DNA from: Prevotellaceae bacterium
GTDB lineage: Bacteria; Bacteroidota; Bacteroidia; Bacteroidales; UBA932
NCBI GenBank assembly: GCA_031267155.1
Contig: JAIRZR010000238.1
Span: 1-10,635, forward strand
Length of the DNA: 10,635 nucleotides
Direction: 5' to 3'
The notes under the pieces are model-generated. The model saw only the letters and a program-made list of their open reading frames with translations. It made no database searches and had not been told where the DNA came from. Below are positions 1 through 6,180 of this stretch, piece by piece. The stretch's first letter is position 1. The number at the start of each line of letters is the position of its first letter. The translations under genes and the position numbers were made by a program.

Positions 1-20
1 CGCGGTATCTTCGTTTTTAC

Positions 21-90
21 ATTTCATCCCTGACGGGATTCTTACCGATTTTCGACTGTTTTCTACCGATATTTCATCCCTGACGGGATT
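21..90. repeat. Two copies of a 20-bp hairpin repeat, 30-nt spacer
   Basis: An identical 20-bp unit, ATTTCATCCCTGACGGGATT, occurs at 21-40 and 71-90, separated by 30 nt. Its core ATCCC-TGAC-GGGAT is a 5-bp stem with a 4-nt loop. The sequence between the copies carries two related pieces, TTACCGATTTT at 42-52 and CTACCGATATT at 63-73, so the true unit may be a roughly 50-bp composite. The repeat-spacer geometry recalls CRISPR, but the unit is shorter than usual, only two copies are visible, and no cas gene is in the window. I favour a dispersed hairpin repeat of the REP/MITE kind. The array could continue left of the window. Confidence 0.7.
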
Positions 91-300
91 TTTTGTCGCA
101 TCAATAATCTGCTTCATATCAGTCGTTTGCGATGTTGTTATATGAAAGATATTCAATGAACATTTTTGACATTATTGAGACCCTTTTTAATTGACCGCCG
201 AACTTTTTAACTGTTCGCTTCCCAATTTCTCTTCGGACGTCCGATAACGAAACGTTTTTTTCAATTACAGGATTTTTGTAGTACACCCACTTTCATATCC
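91..300. other. Gene-free stretch left of the cyd terminator
   Basis: No convincing coding frame is visible on either strand. The stretch contains a 12-bp perfect palindrome TCGGACGTCCGA at 233-244 and an imperfect direct repeat (CTTTTTAATTG near 183 and CTTTTTAACTG near 203). Short minus-strand readings around 185-260 look faintly protein-like but are closed by stops within about 20 codons. Confidence 0.5.
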
Positions 301-336
301 AAAAAGTAACCGGAAAAGGGAATCCCAATTCCGGTT
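301..336 (-). terminator. Rho-independent terminator of the cyd operon
   Basis: AACCGGAA (308-315) pairs perfectly with TTCCGGTT (329-336), and a nested GGG-AAT-CCC (318-326) extends the stem past a small AA/AA internal loop. Read on the minus strand, the hairpin is followed by AC and then five T residues (complement of 301-305). It lies 43 nt beyond the stop of the last small gene of the minus-strand operon, which is where a terminator is expected. The plus-strand side is AT-rich but has no clean T-tract. Confidence 0.75.
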
Positions 337-379
337 TAATTAAATTATTAAATAATTATTTATGAAGATAGAAAAAAAA

Positions 380-493
380 TTATTCTCCCGACTTCTGCTC
401 GAATTTATCTACAATCCATGCGCACACCCTGTAACAGATGTATATGAACACCGGCCATGAGATAAATATCAATAATTGAGGTAAATATTTCAT
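380..493 (-). CDS. 37-residue single-span membrane protein downstream of cydB (CydX-like position)
   Basis: This reading frame starts at ATG 493-491 and ends at TAA 382-380. It encodes 37 residues: a short start (MKYLPQ), a hydrophobic segment at about residues 6-28 containing Trp14-Pro15 and two Cys (20 and 24), and a charged tail ending DKFEQKSGE. The start lies 21 nt after the cydB stop and the frame ends just before the operon terminator, so it should be co-transcribed with cydAB. E. coli cydX has the same place, size and topology and encodes a small structural subunit of cytochrome bd. I see no clear sequence match to E. coli CydX (for example its MWYF start), so the assignment rests on position and architecture. 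It could be an independent small membrane protein or, less likely, a chance frame. Confidence 0.6.
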   Translation of the reverse strand: MKYLPQLLIFISWPVFIYICYRVCAWIVDKFEQKSGE

Positions 494-514
494 TTTTTTT
501 ATTTGGTTTTGGAA

Positions 515-1696
515 TTAATAAATATGTGATTCGGTTTGGATATCATTCAAAACTAACTTTTTCCTGTTAATCAATCTCCACATGCAGGCTATATAAGCCA
601 GAACAAACGGAATAAAAAGAGATACTACGCTCATTGCAGTCAGGGTAAACTTGCTCGACGAACTGTTGTAGATAGTTAGCGAACTCTGCAAGTCGCTTGT
701 CGAAGGATAGTAAGCTGTTCCATTCCATCCGGCATTCAGCAGCAGGGCGAGAACCGTAAGCACCGTGCCAACGCCGGCAAACCAGATTCCTCTCGTATAT
801 ATTGACCTGACAAACAGCGTACTGCCGATCCCCCAGAGAACGCCGACAACTCCAATCAGGAACAGCGCCGCCACCACAGGCATCTGGATAAAATTGTTAA
901 AATATTTATACGGCAAATCATCCCTTATTATCGCCTTGCTGTTTCCGGCATCTTCCACAGAAAAACCGAAACCGTTTTTCAGCATAATGCATACCGTAAA
1001 GAACAGGAAGAAAACAAGAAAAGGTATAGTGTTATACAGCAATTGCTTTTTAGCGCGCGCCAGTATCCTGTCATTGTCGATGCTGTTCATAATATACAGC
1101 ATTCCCAAAATTCGCGCGAGGAAAAACACAGCCAGTCCCAGAGCCACGTTGATGGGATTCAGCACAGCTTCGAGTCCGTATGCAGGACCTTCCCACTGCG
1201 AGATAGTCATATTTCCGCCCAGGTTTGCAATCTTTTCCTGTGAAACCGAAAACATGGAACCTGTGAAAAACGTTCCCACAGCTGTTCCCACAAGCACTGT
1301 TCCAAACAGTCCGTTCAGGATAAGAAACCATTCGTATGTTTTTTTACCCAGCAAATTGTTTGCCTTGGAACGGAATTCATACGAAACCGCCTGAACGACA
1401 AAAAACAGAAGTATTGCCATCCAAACCCAGTATGCGCCGCCAAAACTGGTTGAGTAAAACAGGGGAAAAGAAGCGAAAAACGCTCCGCCAAACGTTACTA
1501 AAGTTGTGAACGTGAACTCCCATTTATGTCCGAGGCAGTTTATAATCAGCGTTCTTTCGTCTTCGGTCTTGCCCAGGGTATATATAAGTGTCTGACCTCC
1601 CTGCACAAACATAAGAAACACGAGCAAAGCGCCCAAAAGCGATACTAAAAACCACCAGTACTGTTGAAGAAGGATATAAGTTGTATCCATAATCAT
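515..1696 (-). CDS. cydB: Cytochrome bd ubiquinol/menaquinol oxidase subunit II
   Basis: CydB is the heme-free integral membrane partner of CydA in cytochrome bd, which oxidises quinol and reduces O2 to water without pumping protons. The protein has 393 residues, close to E. coli CydB (379), and is hydrophobic throughout with about nine membrane spans. Family landmarks are GKTEDER at 42-48, HKWE at 57-60 (E. coli HWDG), FRSK at 108-111, SSLTIYNSSSSKFTL at 338-352, and a terminal HIY like the E. coli HSLY. The E. coli VTDGFDMG segment with Asp29 reads VQGGQT here (31-36), so that acidic residue is missing, and Glu60 sits where E. coli has Asp58. The start is ATG 1696; a second in-frame ATG lies two codons later. 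It follows cydA with an 18-nt gap and precedes the 37-residue gene. Confidence 0.95.
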   Translation of the reverse strand: MIMDTTYILLQQYWWFLVSLLGALLVFLMFVQGGQTLIYTLGKTEDERTLIINCLGHKWEFTFTTLVTFGGAFFASFPLFYSTSFGGAYWVWMAILLFFVVQAVSYEFRSKANNLLGKKTYEWFLILNGLFGTVLVGTAVGTFFTGSMFSVSQEKIANLGGNMTISQWEGPAYGLEAVLNPINVALGLAVFFLARILGMLYIMNSIDNDRILARAKKQLLYNTIPFLVFFLFFTVCIMLKNGFGFSVEDAGNSKAIIRDDLPYKYFNNFIQMPVVAALFLIGVVGVLWGIGSTLFVRSIYTRGIWFAGVGTVLTVLALLLNAGWNGTAYYPSTSDLQSSLTIYNSSSSKFTLTAMSVVSLFIPFVLAYIACMWRLINRKKLVLNDIQTESHIY

Positions 1697-1714
1697 ATTT
1701 ATTTAAATTAATTA

Positions 1715-3277
1715 TTACACTGATTCATTTGAAATTTTCGGTCCCTTTCTGATTTGCGTGAAAAGGATTTTTATATCTGCAATAAGCAATATTGTGAACA
1801 GTATCAAAAACAGGAAGAATGTTATCATCACTGAGCTTGAGTCTATTCGCGAGACTGCGGCAATTGTCGGAAGCAAATCCTGAATTGTCCAGGGTTGACG
1901 TCCCATTTCGGCAACAACCCATCCTGCCTGCGAAGCAATATATACTAAAGGTACGCTCAATATTGACAGGTACAGAATCCATTTCTGGAAATTGCCGTTC
2001 TTTTTCAAAACTATCCACAGGGACAGGACGAAAATGAAAACAAACAGGAATCCCAGCCATACCATGATCCTGAAGCTATAGTAGCACAGTGGCACATTGG
2101 GAATTATACCCGAAGGATCATTGAAATAGCCGTATCCGTAATATTTAAAGTTATTGAAAAGGCGGGCTTTTGCGTCTTCCGCAACAACCTCGTTACCTTT
2201 CTTTTTGGCTTCGCTGTATTCCTTATAGGCTTCGATAGCCGCTCTTCCTCTCCGTATTTTTTCTTCGACGGAAATGGCGATTGAACCGTCTTCTTCCTTA
2301 AATCCTCCCTTCATCAGATCGTCAATTCCGGGGACAAAAGCGTTGAAGTTCCTGTATCCCAGAAACGAAAGCAGCTTCGGAAATTCAAGATTGAACACAA
2401 ACGCATCCTTATCGTCGCCGTATTTTTTGCCGGGGGTAGGGATGCCAAACATGCTGAATCCCGTTCCTTCCTGACCTTTATACAATCCTTCCATTGCGGC
2501 AAGTTTCATGGGCTGGGTATGCGCAACGTTGTGAGCAGACGAATCTCCCGTGAAAATCAGGACGGCTGAACTGAGCAGGCCGAAAACGGAAGCCACAAGT
2601 ATGCTCTTCTTGGCAAAAAGCAGTTCCCGGCCTCTCAGCAGAAACCATGCGCTTATGCCGATTACAACAATCGCCGCCAGAACATATCCGGAAGTAACCG
2701 TATGGAAAAATTTTGTAATGGCTGTGGGATTGAACAGCACTTCCCAAAAATTATTCATTTCGTTTCTTGCCGTATCGGGATTAAACTCCATTCCCACGGG
2801 GTTTTGCATCCATCCGTTTGCAACGAGTATCCACAAGGCGGAAAGATTTGCCCCAAAGGCTGTTAACCACGATGCTGTCAAGTGGGTTTTACGCCCCACC
2901 TTGTTCCAGCCAAAAAACATTACGGCAACGAAGGTCGTTTCCATAAAGAAAGCCAGAATGCCTTCGATTGCCAGAGGAGCGCCAAAAATATCTCCTACGA
3001 ACCATGAATAATTGGACCAGTTAGTTCCAAATTCAAATTCCAGAATAAGCCCTGTCGCAATTCCGACTGCGAAGTTTATTCCAAAAATGGTCATCCAGAA
3101 TTTCACGGTTTTCTTCCAGAACTCGTTTCCGGTCTTGACGTATATGGTCTCCATGATGGCAATCATAAACGTAATACCGAGAGTAAAAGGTACAAAAATC
3201 CAGTGAAACATAGCAGTCAAGGCAAACTGCAGCCTCGACCATTCCACTACCGAACTTAAAAACAGATTATCAAGCAT
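1715..3277 (-). CDS. cydA: Cytochrome bd ubiquinol/menaquinol oxidase subunit I
   Basis: CydA carries the quinol site and hemes b558, b595 and d of the membrane-bound bd oxidase. With 520 residues it matches E. coli CydA (522) over its whole length. By motif alignment, His25 (MFHWIF) corresponds to E. coli His19, Glu105 and Glu113 (IEGILAFFMET) to Glu99 and Glu107, and the b558 ligands are His192 (KFFHTVTSGY) and Met405 (FRIMV). The quinol-loop residues Lys258 and Glu263 (KLAAME) are kept, as is GRQPW at 459-463. The loop between about residues 245 and 400 is of the long E. coli-like type. The gene is intact, starts with MLDNLF, and lies 25 nt after the DUF4492 gene and 18 nt before cydB. All residues needed for an active oxidase appear to be present. 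Confidence 0.97.
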   Translation of the reverse strand: MLDNLFLSSVVEWSRLQFALTAMFHWIFVPFTLGITFMIAIMETIYVKTGNEFWKKTVKFWMTIFGINFAVGIATGLILEFEFGTNWSNYSWFVGDIFGAPLAIEGILAFFMETTFVAVMFFGWNKVGRKTHLTASWLTAFGANLSALWILVANGWMQNPVGMEFNPDTARNEMNNFWEVLFNPTAITKFFHTVTSGYVLAAIVVIGISAWFLLRGRELLFAKKSILVASVFGLLSSAVLIFTGDSSAHNVAHTQPMKLAAMEGLYKGQEGTGFSMFGIPTPGKKYGDDKDAFVFNLEFPKLLSFLGYRNFNAFVPGIDDLMKGGFKEEDGSIAISVEEKIRRGRAAIEAYKEYSEAKKKGNEVVAEDAKARLFNNFKYYGYGYFNDPSGIIPNVPLCYYSFRIMVWLGFLFVFIFVLSLWIVLKKNGNFQKWILYLSILSVPLVYIASQAGWVVAEMGRQPWTIQDLLPTIAAVSRIDSSSVMITFFLFLILFTILLIADIKILFTQIRKGPKISNESV

Positions 3278-3302
3278 CTTTTATACGTTTTAAGGTTACT
3301 AA

Positions 3303-3512
3303 TTATTTAACGGGAGTCGTCAACTCCCTGATTATATACTCAACACGCTCACCCTCACTCTCAAAATTAGTTTTGAGAAAATTGGGAAAGAAAAACAGTT
3401 TCAGAACAAGAAACATTATTGCAACTTTAAGCAAAATAATGACCCATAATGTTTTGCCCACGGTCATTTCTTTAAAGCCCTCGTAATAAAATAAAAAAAT
3501 ACGCCTTAACAT
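3303..3512 (-). CDS. DUF4492 small membrane protein, first gene of the cyd operon
   Basis: This 69-residue protein matches my recollection of the DUF4492 family: an amphipathic start (RRIFLFYYEGFKEM), a GKTLW motif at 19-23, one hydrophobic span at about 22-42, then FFFPNFL and a charged C-terminal third. Members are found immediately upstream of cydA in Bacteroidota and some Campylobacterota, and the gene is the first of the cyd operon here. No experimental function is known to me; an accessory or assembly role for the oxidase is an inference from position. The start is ATG 3512. A perfect GGAGGT (3518-3513, minus strand) touches the ATG with no spacer, too close to act as a normal ribosome binding site, so translation probably relies on another signal. 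Confidence 0.88.
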   Translation of the reverse strand: MLRRIFLFYYEGFKEMTVGKTLWVIILLKVAIMFLVLKLFFFPNFLKTNFESEGERVEYIIRELTTPVK

Positions 3513-3530
3513 ACCTCCATAATTTTAGGT

Positions 3531-3560
3531 CAAAGGTAAAGAAAAAATTTAACATACAAT
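3531..3560 (-). promoter_or_regulatory. Bacteroidota-type promoter of the cyd operon
   Basis: On the minus strand TACCTTTG (3538-3531) is a perfect match to the TAnnTTTG -7 element. ATTG (3560-3557) sits 18 nt upstream and resembles the -33 TTTG element. Transcription would start about 5-8 nt below 3531, giving a leader of only about 10-15 nt before the DUF4492 start. No obvious regulator-binding dyad is seen between promoter and start. Confidence 0.7.
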
Positions 3561-3927
3561 AACATTTGTAAATATTTTTTTAAAAACTTTTTCCCTCCTG
3601 TACGGATTTTTTAGATATGCAGATACTAATACATTTATTATATGAATATTACAGGTACAGTTTATTCTTTTCATATCCTGTAAAAAAACCTTATTTTTTT
3701 TACACGCCATTGCATGTTTCCGGTCTTTTTCCGGCTTTTTTTATTAAAAACATCAAAAATTAATGGAAAATCAAAAGAAATAAATCATTACTGTCCGGTA
3801 AAATATAGTTTTTTGCTCACTGTGTTGGAGAGTCAAAATATATATAGTTGAAAGGATGTCAGTATATTTATATTGTGCACGGGCTAAAATTGTGAGATAA
3901 AAATGTAGAAATGCTTCACGTCTTTTT
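3561..3927. other. AT-rich gene-free stretch
   Basis: No credible gene was found. The stretch holds homopolymer A and T runs and an AT hairpin at 3679-3704 (TGTAAAAAAA with TTTTTTTTACA). CCGG-N7-CCGG followed by CTTTTTTT near 3720-3747 resembles a weak plus-strand terminator, but no plus-strand gene precedes it. A 65-codon minus-strand frame at 3771-3968 is discussed among the rejected items. Confidence 0.45.
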
Positions 3928-3942
3928 GACGCCGTAGGCGTC
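3928..3942. repeat. Short GC hairpin GACGCC-GTA-GGCGTC
   Basis: A perfect 6-bp stem with a GTA loop stands in otherwise AT-rich DNA, flanked by T runs, about 20 nt left of the IS1 remnant's upstream sequence. The C-GTA-G loop closure resembles the CTCC-GTA-GGGG core of the repeat at 5230-5325. It may be a solo hairpin repeat of the kind seen elsewhere in the window. Confidence 0.5.
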
Positions 3943-3978
3943 CAATTTTTGGTCGTGTCATAAATCAAATGAATTGAT

Positions 3979-3986
3979 TATCTTTG
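3979..3986 (+). promoter_or_regulatory. -7-like element before the IS1 remnant
   Basis: TATCTTTG is a perfect match to the Bacteroidota TAnnTTTG element and lies 12 nt before the transposase ATG at 3999. No -33 element is seen at the right spacing; the nearest TTTG, at 3948-3951, is 27 nt away. It could be the element's own transposase promoter. Confidence 0.4.
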
Positions 3987-3998
3987 CCTCAAAAAACC

Positions 3999-4464
3999 AT
4001 GGTTCATCAACAATTGATTCAATGTCCACACTGCACAGTGACAGATTTACAAAAAAATGGGAAGTGTACTAATGGTACTCAACGTTATTACAGCAAGTCC
4101 AATCAACGCTGGACGTGGTATGCTATAGAGATAAGAAGCGGATGTATATTAGCCTGGCACAACGGAAAAAGGCAAGATAAAGATTTTCTGATACTTTGGA
4201 AACTGCTTGAGACATTTCCCATTTCGCTTTATCATACCGATAATTGGAGTTCATATTTCAAATATATACCCTCAAGCAGGCATCGGATTGGAAAAGATAA
4301 AACATGGAAAATAGAAAGAAAGAATCTTAACTTCAGAACGCACATAAAACGATTAAATCGAAAAACGATATGTTTCTCGAAAGATGAACAGATACACGAT
4401 AATGTGACAGGGAATGTATATTGAAACTTTCTATTATAAAACAGGAACGTATTATTTGGGTTAG
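3999..4464 (+). pseudogene. IS1-family transposase, internally deleted and frameshifted
   Basis: The N-terminus has a zinc-ribbon start (IQCPHC, then KNGKCTNGTQRYY), as in IS1 InsA-like domains. It is joined directly to the C-terminal DDE half (QRWTWYAIE, AWHNGKR, YHTDNWSSY, RHRIGKDKTW, IERKNLNFRTHIKRLNRK, FSK). Counting from ATG 3999, the second catalytic Asp (YHTD) and the Glu (IERK) are at about residues 81 and 106. The first catalytic Asp, its flanking DExW-type region and the helix-turn-helix are absent, so an in-frame internal deletion of roughly 80-100 codons has occurred relative to a usual IS1 protein of about 220-240 residues. The frame closes at 4424, but after ggg at 4410-4412 a +1 shift restores a family-like end (MYIETFYYKTGTYYLG) to a stop at 4464. 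The copy must be inactive. I could not define both terminal inverted repeats. Confidence 0.82.
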
Positions 4465-4547
4465 GAGTATTCATAATCGGAATTCTAATATTAAAATGGT
4501 TATTTAAAAATAAATAGATATACATATATGGTAAGTATAACATATAC

Positions 4548-4821
4548 GAATTTGAGTTTGTTGGCAAGTATGACAAATTCACTTAGGCCACAAAAGAGGC
4601 AGGTAAATCTTTTGATACATTCAGCGGTAAGATTAAAGGATCATCAATGAAGATTTCCTCCAGCTTTGATGGAATGATTAAGACGTTTGGTCTCTTTAAA
4701 GTAGCAATGAAAACACTTGATACAGCTTTAAAAGGAGTTGAAAAATTATTCAATTCAACTGCTGAAGGCCAGTAACGATGCTAAAATAAGTGCATTGGAA
4801 AAAGTATCGAAAGAATGTTAA
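4548..4821 (+). pseudogene. Broken fragment resembling a phage tail tape-measure protein
   Basis: One frame reads EFEFVGKYDKFT, a TAG stop (4584-4586), then ATKEAGKSFDTFSGKIKG, SSSFDGMIKTFG, a hydrophobic-amphipathic stretch, and KLFNSTAEG. Removing one C at about 4769-4770 lets the frame continue as SNDAKISALEKVSKEC to a stop at 4819-4821. The mix of Ala, Lys, Ser and Phe with TKEA and the FNSTAEG block resembles the coiled, partly hydrophobic regions of tape-measure proteins of Bacteroidota phages. That is a pattern judgement without a search. Two inactivating changes in about 90 codons mark it as a relic, possibly of a prophage or transposable unit that also brought the neighbouring IS1 remnant. 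Confidence 0.4.
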
Positions 4822-4966
4822 ATATATTTTTTATGTGATTGTGAAACTCGGGATTAAAATTTAAATTTGCAAGAAAATATTTCATTCCTTTATTAAAATA
4901 CGCCTTTTGGATAGCGCTCAGGTTCGGTTTTATCCGCCTTCGCTTATTATATTAAGGTACATTCGG

Positions 4967-5011
4967 ACACCCTTTATCGACAATTCATACAGTGTCCAGT
5001 GTAGAGGGTGT
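4967..5011. repeat. Inverted repeat ACACCCT/AGGGTGT, possible IS-end relic
   Basis: ACACCCT (4967-4973) is inverted at 5005-5011, and within it GGACAC (4965-4970) is inverted as GTGTCC at 4992-4997. The outer arm continues as AGGGTGTTAAAAAGTCC, which is reminiscent of terminal repeats of some Bacteroidota insertion sequences. No transposase is associated with it. Confidence 0.35.
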
Positions 5012-5027
5012 TAAAAAGTCCTCACAT

Positions 5028-5160
5028 CGTCATTGCGAATAACCGTTTCGTACCTAAATTACAAGCGAAATAACGCTTTTCAGGACATAACAAAAGGTAT
5101 CATTATAAGTCGAAGCAAACCACCGTTGTCCGTCATTGTGAACGCAGTGAAGCAATCCAG
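5028..5160. repeat. Partial copies of a CGTCATTGCGA...GAAGCAATCC dispersed repeat
   Basis: CGTCATTGCGAA at 5028-5039 and CGTCATTGTGAACGCAGTGAAGCAATCCAG (30 nt at 5131-5160) resemble the common intergenic repeat with consensus near CGTCATTGCGAAGCGAAGCAATCC. A degenerate middle piece, TCGAAGCAAACC, occurs at 5110-5121. This supports repeat insertion and decay in this spacer. No gene is visible from 4822 to 5364. Confidence 0.55.
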
Positions 5161-5229
5161 AAAATCCTCTTAATGTGCTACTTACGAAAAGCGCCATTGT
5201 AAGAAACAATTCGGTTCTATTATTATTGC

Positions 5230-5325
5230 GTACAAGCCTTAAAAGGCTTGTGGCGGAAGATAAACGCTTGTTCTATTGATATTCATCTCCGTAGGGGAAT
5301 TGAAATGCGGAATTTTGTCGTATAC
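5230..5325 (+). repeat. 96-bp dispersed repeat, copy A
   Basis: The element begins with GTACAAGCCTTAAAAGGCTTGT, which holds a 9-bp perfect stem (ACAAGCCTT/AAGGCTTGT, 5232-5251). It continues through TTGATATTCATCTCCGTAGG and ends with ATGCGGAATTTTGTCGTATAC. A diverged copy in opposite orientation lies at 10328-10421. Most of the two ends is shared, while the central hairpin (CTCC-GTA-GGGG here) differs in sequence. It is probably a miniature dispersed element of this genome. Confidence 0.7.
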
Positions 5326-5364
5326 CCGTTCCGCGACAATCTGAATTGCACAATCATTTTTTTA

Positions 5365-5393
5365 TTTGAATTTAGAATTATTTTATACCTTTG
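5365..5393 (+). promoter_or_regulatory. Promoter of the yebC-rhomboid-atpEFH run
   Basis: TACCTTTG at 5386-5393 is a perfect TAnnTTTG -7 element, and TTTG at 5365-5368 lies 17 nt upstream as a -33 element, slightly short of the usual spacing. Transcription would start near 5400, leaving a leader of about 45 nt before the yebC ATG at 5444. No comparable element was found between later genes of the run. Confidence 0.7.
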
Positions 5394-5443
5394 CGCCTCG
5401 TTTTATTAAGAATATAAAATGGCATATTGATTAGTAAGTATTT

Positions 5444-6178
5444 ATGGGAAGGGCATTTGAGTATCGAAAAGCAACCAAGCTGAAGCGCTGGGGAAACATG
5501 GCAAGAGTATTTACCAAACTTGGTAAACAGATTGCCATAGCAGCAAAATCGGGAGGCGATCCCGCGACAAACCCAAGTCTTAGAGCTATCATTCAGAATG
5601 CGAAGGCAGAAAATATGCCCAAGGAAAACATCGAAAGGGCAATAAAGCGGGCTGTCGAAAAAGACCAGACCGATTATAAAGAAGTAGTTTACGAAGGTTA
5701 TGGACCTTATGGCGTTGCGTTTATAATCGAAACGGCAACCGATAATCCTACAAGAACCGTAGCAAACATACGCAGTTATTTCAACAAGTACAACGGTTCG
5801 CTGGGAACCTCGGGAAGCGTCGAATTTATGTTCGACCACAAATGCGTCTTCAAGCTTGCCGCAAAAGAAGGAACAGATATCGAAGAACTTGAGCTCGACC
5901 TTATTGACCATGGCGCCGAAGAACTGTTCATGGACGAAAACCGGATAATGATATACGGAGCCTTCGAATCATTCGGCAACATCCAAAAGTATCTGGAAGA
6001 AAACGGTTTTGAGATAATCAATGCGAGTTTCGACAGAATCCCCTCGGGAGAATTGAAAGTTATCACTGCGGAGCAAATTGTTGAATTAAATAAACTTATA
6101 GAGAAATTTCAGGATGACGACGATGTTCAAAACGTATTTCACAACATGTCCGAATCGGGAGAACAAATAAATGAATAA
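5444..6178 (+). CDS. yebC: YebC/PmpR (TACO1-like) family protein
   Basis: This 244-residue protein is full length for the YebC family. Signature blocks are the basic N-terminus (MGRAFEYRKATKLKRWGNMAR), the helical segment GDPATNPSLRAII at 38-50 continuing to KENIERAIKRA near 70, YEGYGPYG at 83-90, YNGSLGTSGSVEFMF at 116-130, and the acidic QDDDDVQNVFHNM at 223-235. The family was long annotated as transcriptional regulators; more recent work links YebC/TACO1 proteins to relief of ribosome stalling on proline-rich stretches. It acts in the cytoplasm. It is the first gene after the promoter at 5365-5393 and ends 2 nt before the rhomboid ATG, so the two are surely co-transcribed. The ATG lacks a Shine-Dalgarno sequence, as is usual in this phylum. 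Confidence 0.95.
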   Translation: MGRAFEYRKATKLKRWGNMARVFTKLGKQIAIAAKSGGDPATNPSLRAIIQNAKAENMPKENIERAIKRAVEKDQTDYKEVVYEGYGPYGVAFIIETATDNPTRTVANIRSYFNKYNGSLGTSGSVEFMFDHKCVFKLAAKEGTDIEELELDLIDHGAEELFMDENRIMIYGAFESFGNIQKYLEENGFEIINASFDRIPSGELKVITAEQIVELNKLIEKFQDDDDVQNVFHNMSESGEQINE

Positions 6179-6180
6179 AC

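Noticed and set aside
21..90. CRISPR array
   Set aside because: Only two 20-bp units are seen, the spacer itself contains a repeated TACCGAT, and no cas genes are present. A dispersed repeat explains it better.
765..1394. 209-codon plus-strand frame
   Set aside because: It lies antisense inside cydB, whose own frame is clearly a real family member. The translation has no recognisable motif.
2550..3011. 153-codon plus-strand frame
   Set aside because: It is antisense to cydA across conserved motifs; a compositional shadow.
3720..3747. Plus-strand rho-independent terminator (CCGG-N7-CCGG then T-run)
   Set aside because: The stem is only 4 bp and there is no plus-strand gene upstream to terminate.
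3771..3968. 65-codon minus-strand frame upstream of the IS1 remnant
   Set aside because: It runs through the GC hairpin at 3928-3942 and strongly AT-biased DNA, has no domain pattern, and no neighbour supports it. It is most likely chance.
4232..4582. 116-codon minus-strand frame
   Set aside because: It is opposite the transposase remnant and only open because that region was coding on the other strand and AT-rich beyond it.
4800..4930. Minus-strand string reading KAYFNKGMKYFLANLNFNPE
   Set aside because: It looks protein-like but is rich in AT-codon residues, has no upstream gene context, and I could not tie it to a family.
5378..5911. 177-codon minus-strand frame
   Set aside because: It is antisense to yebC and covers its promoter; the sense frame carries all YebC family motifs.
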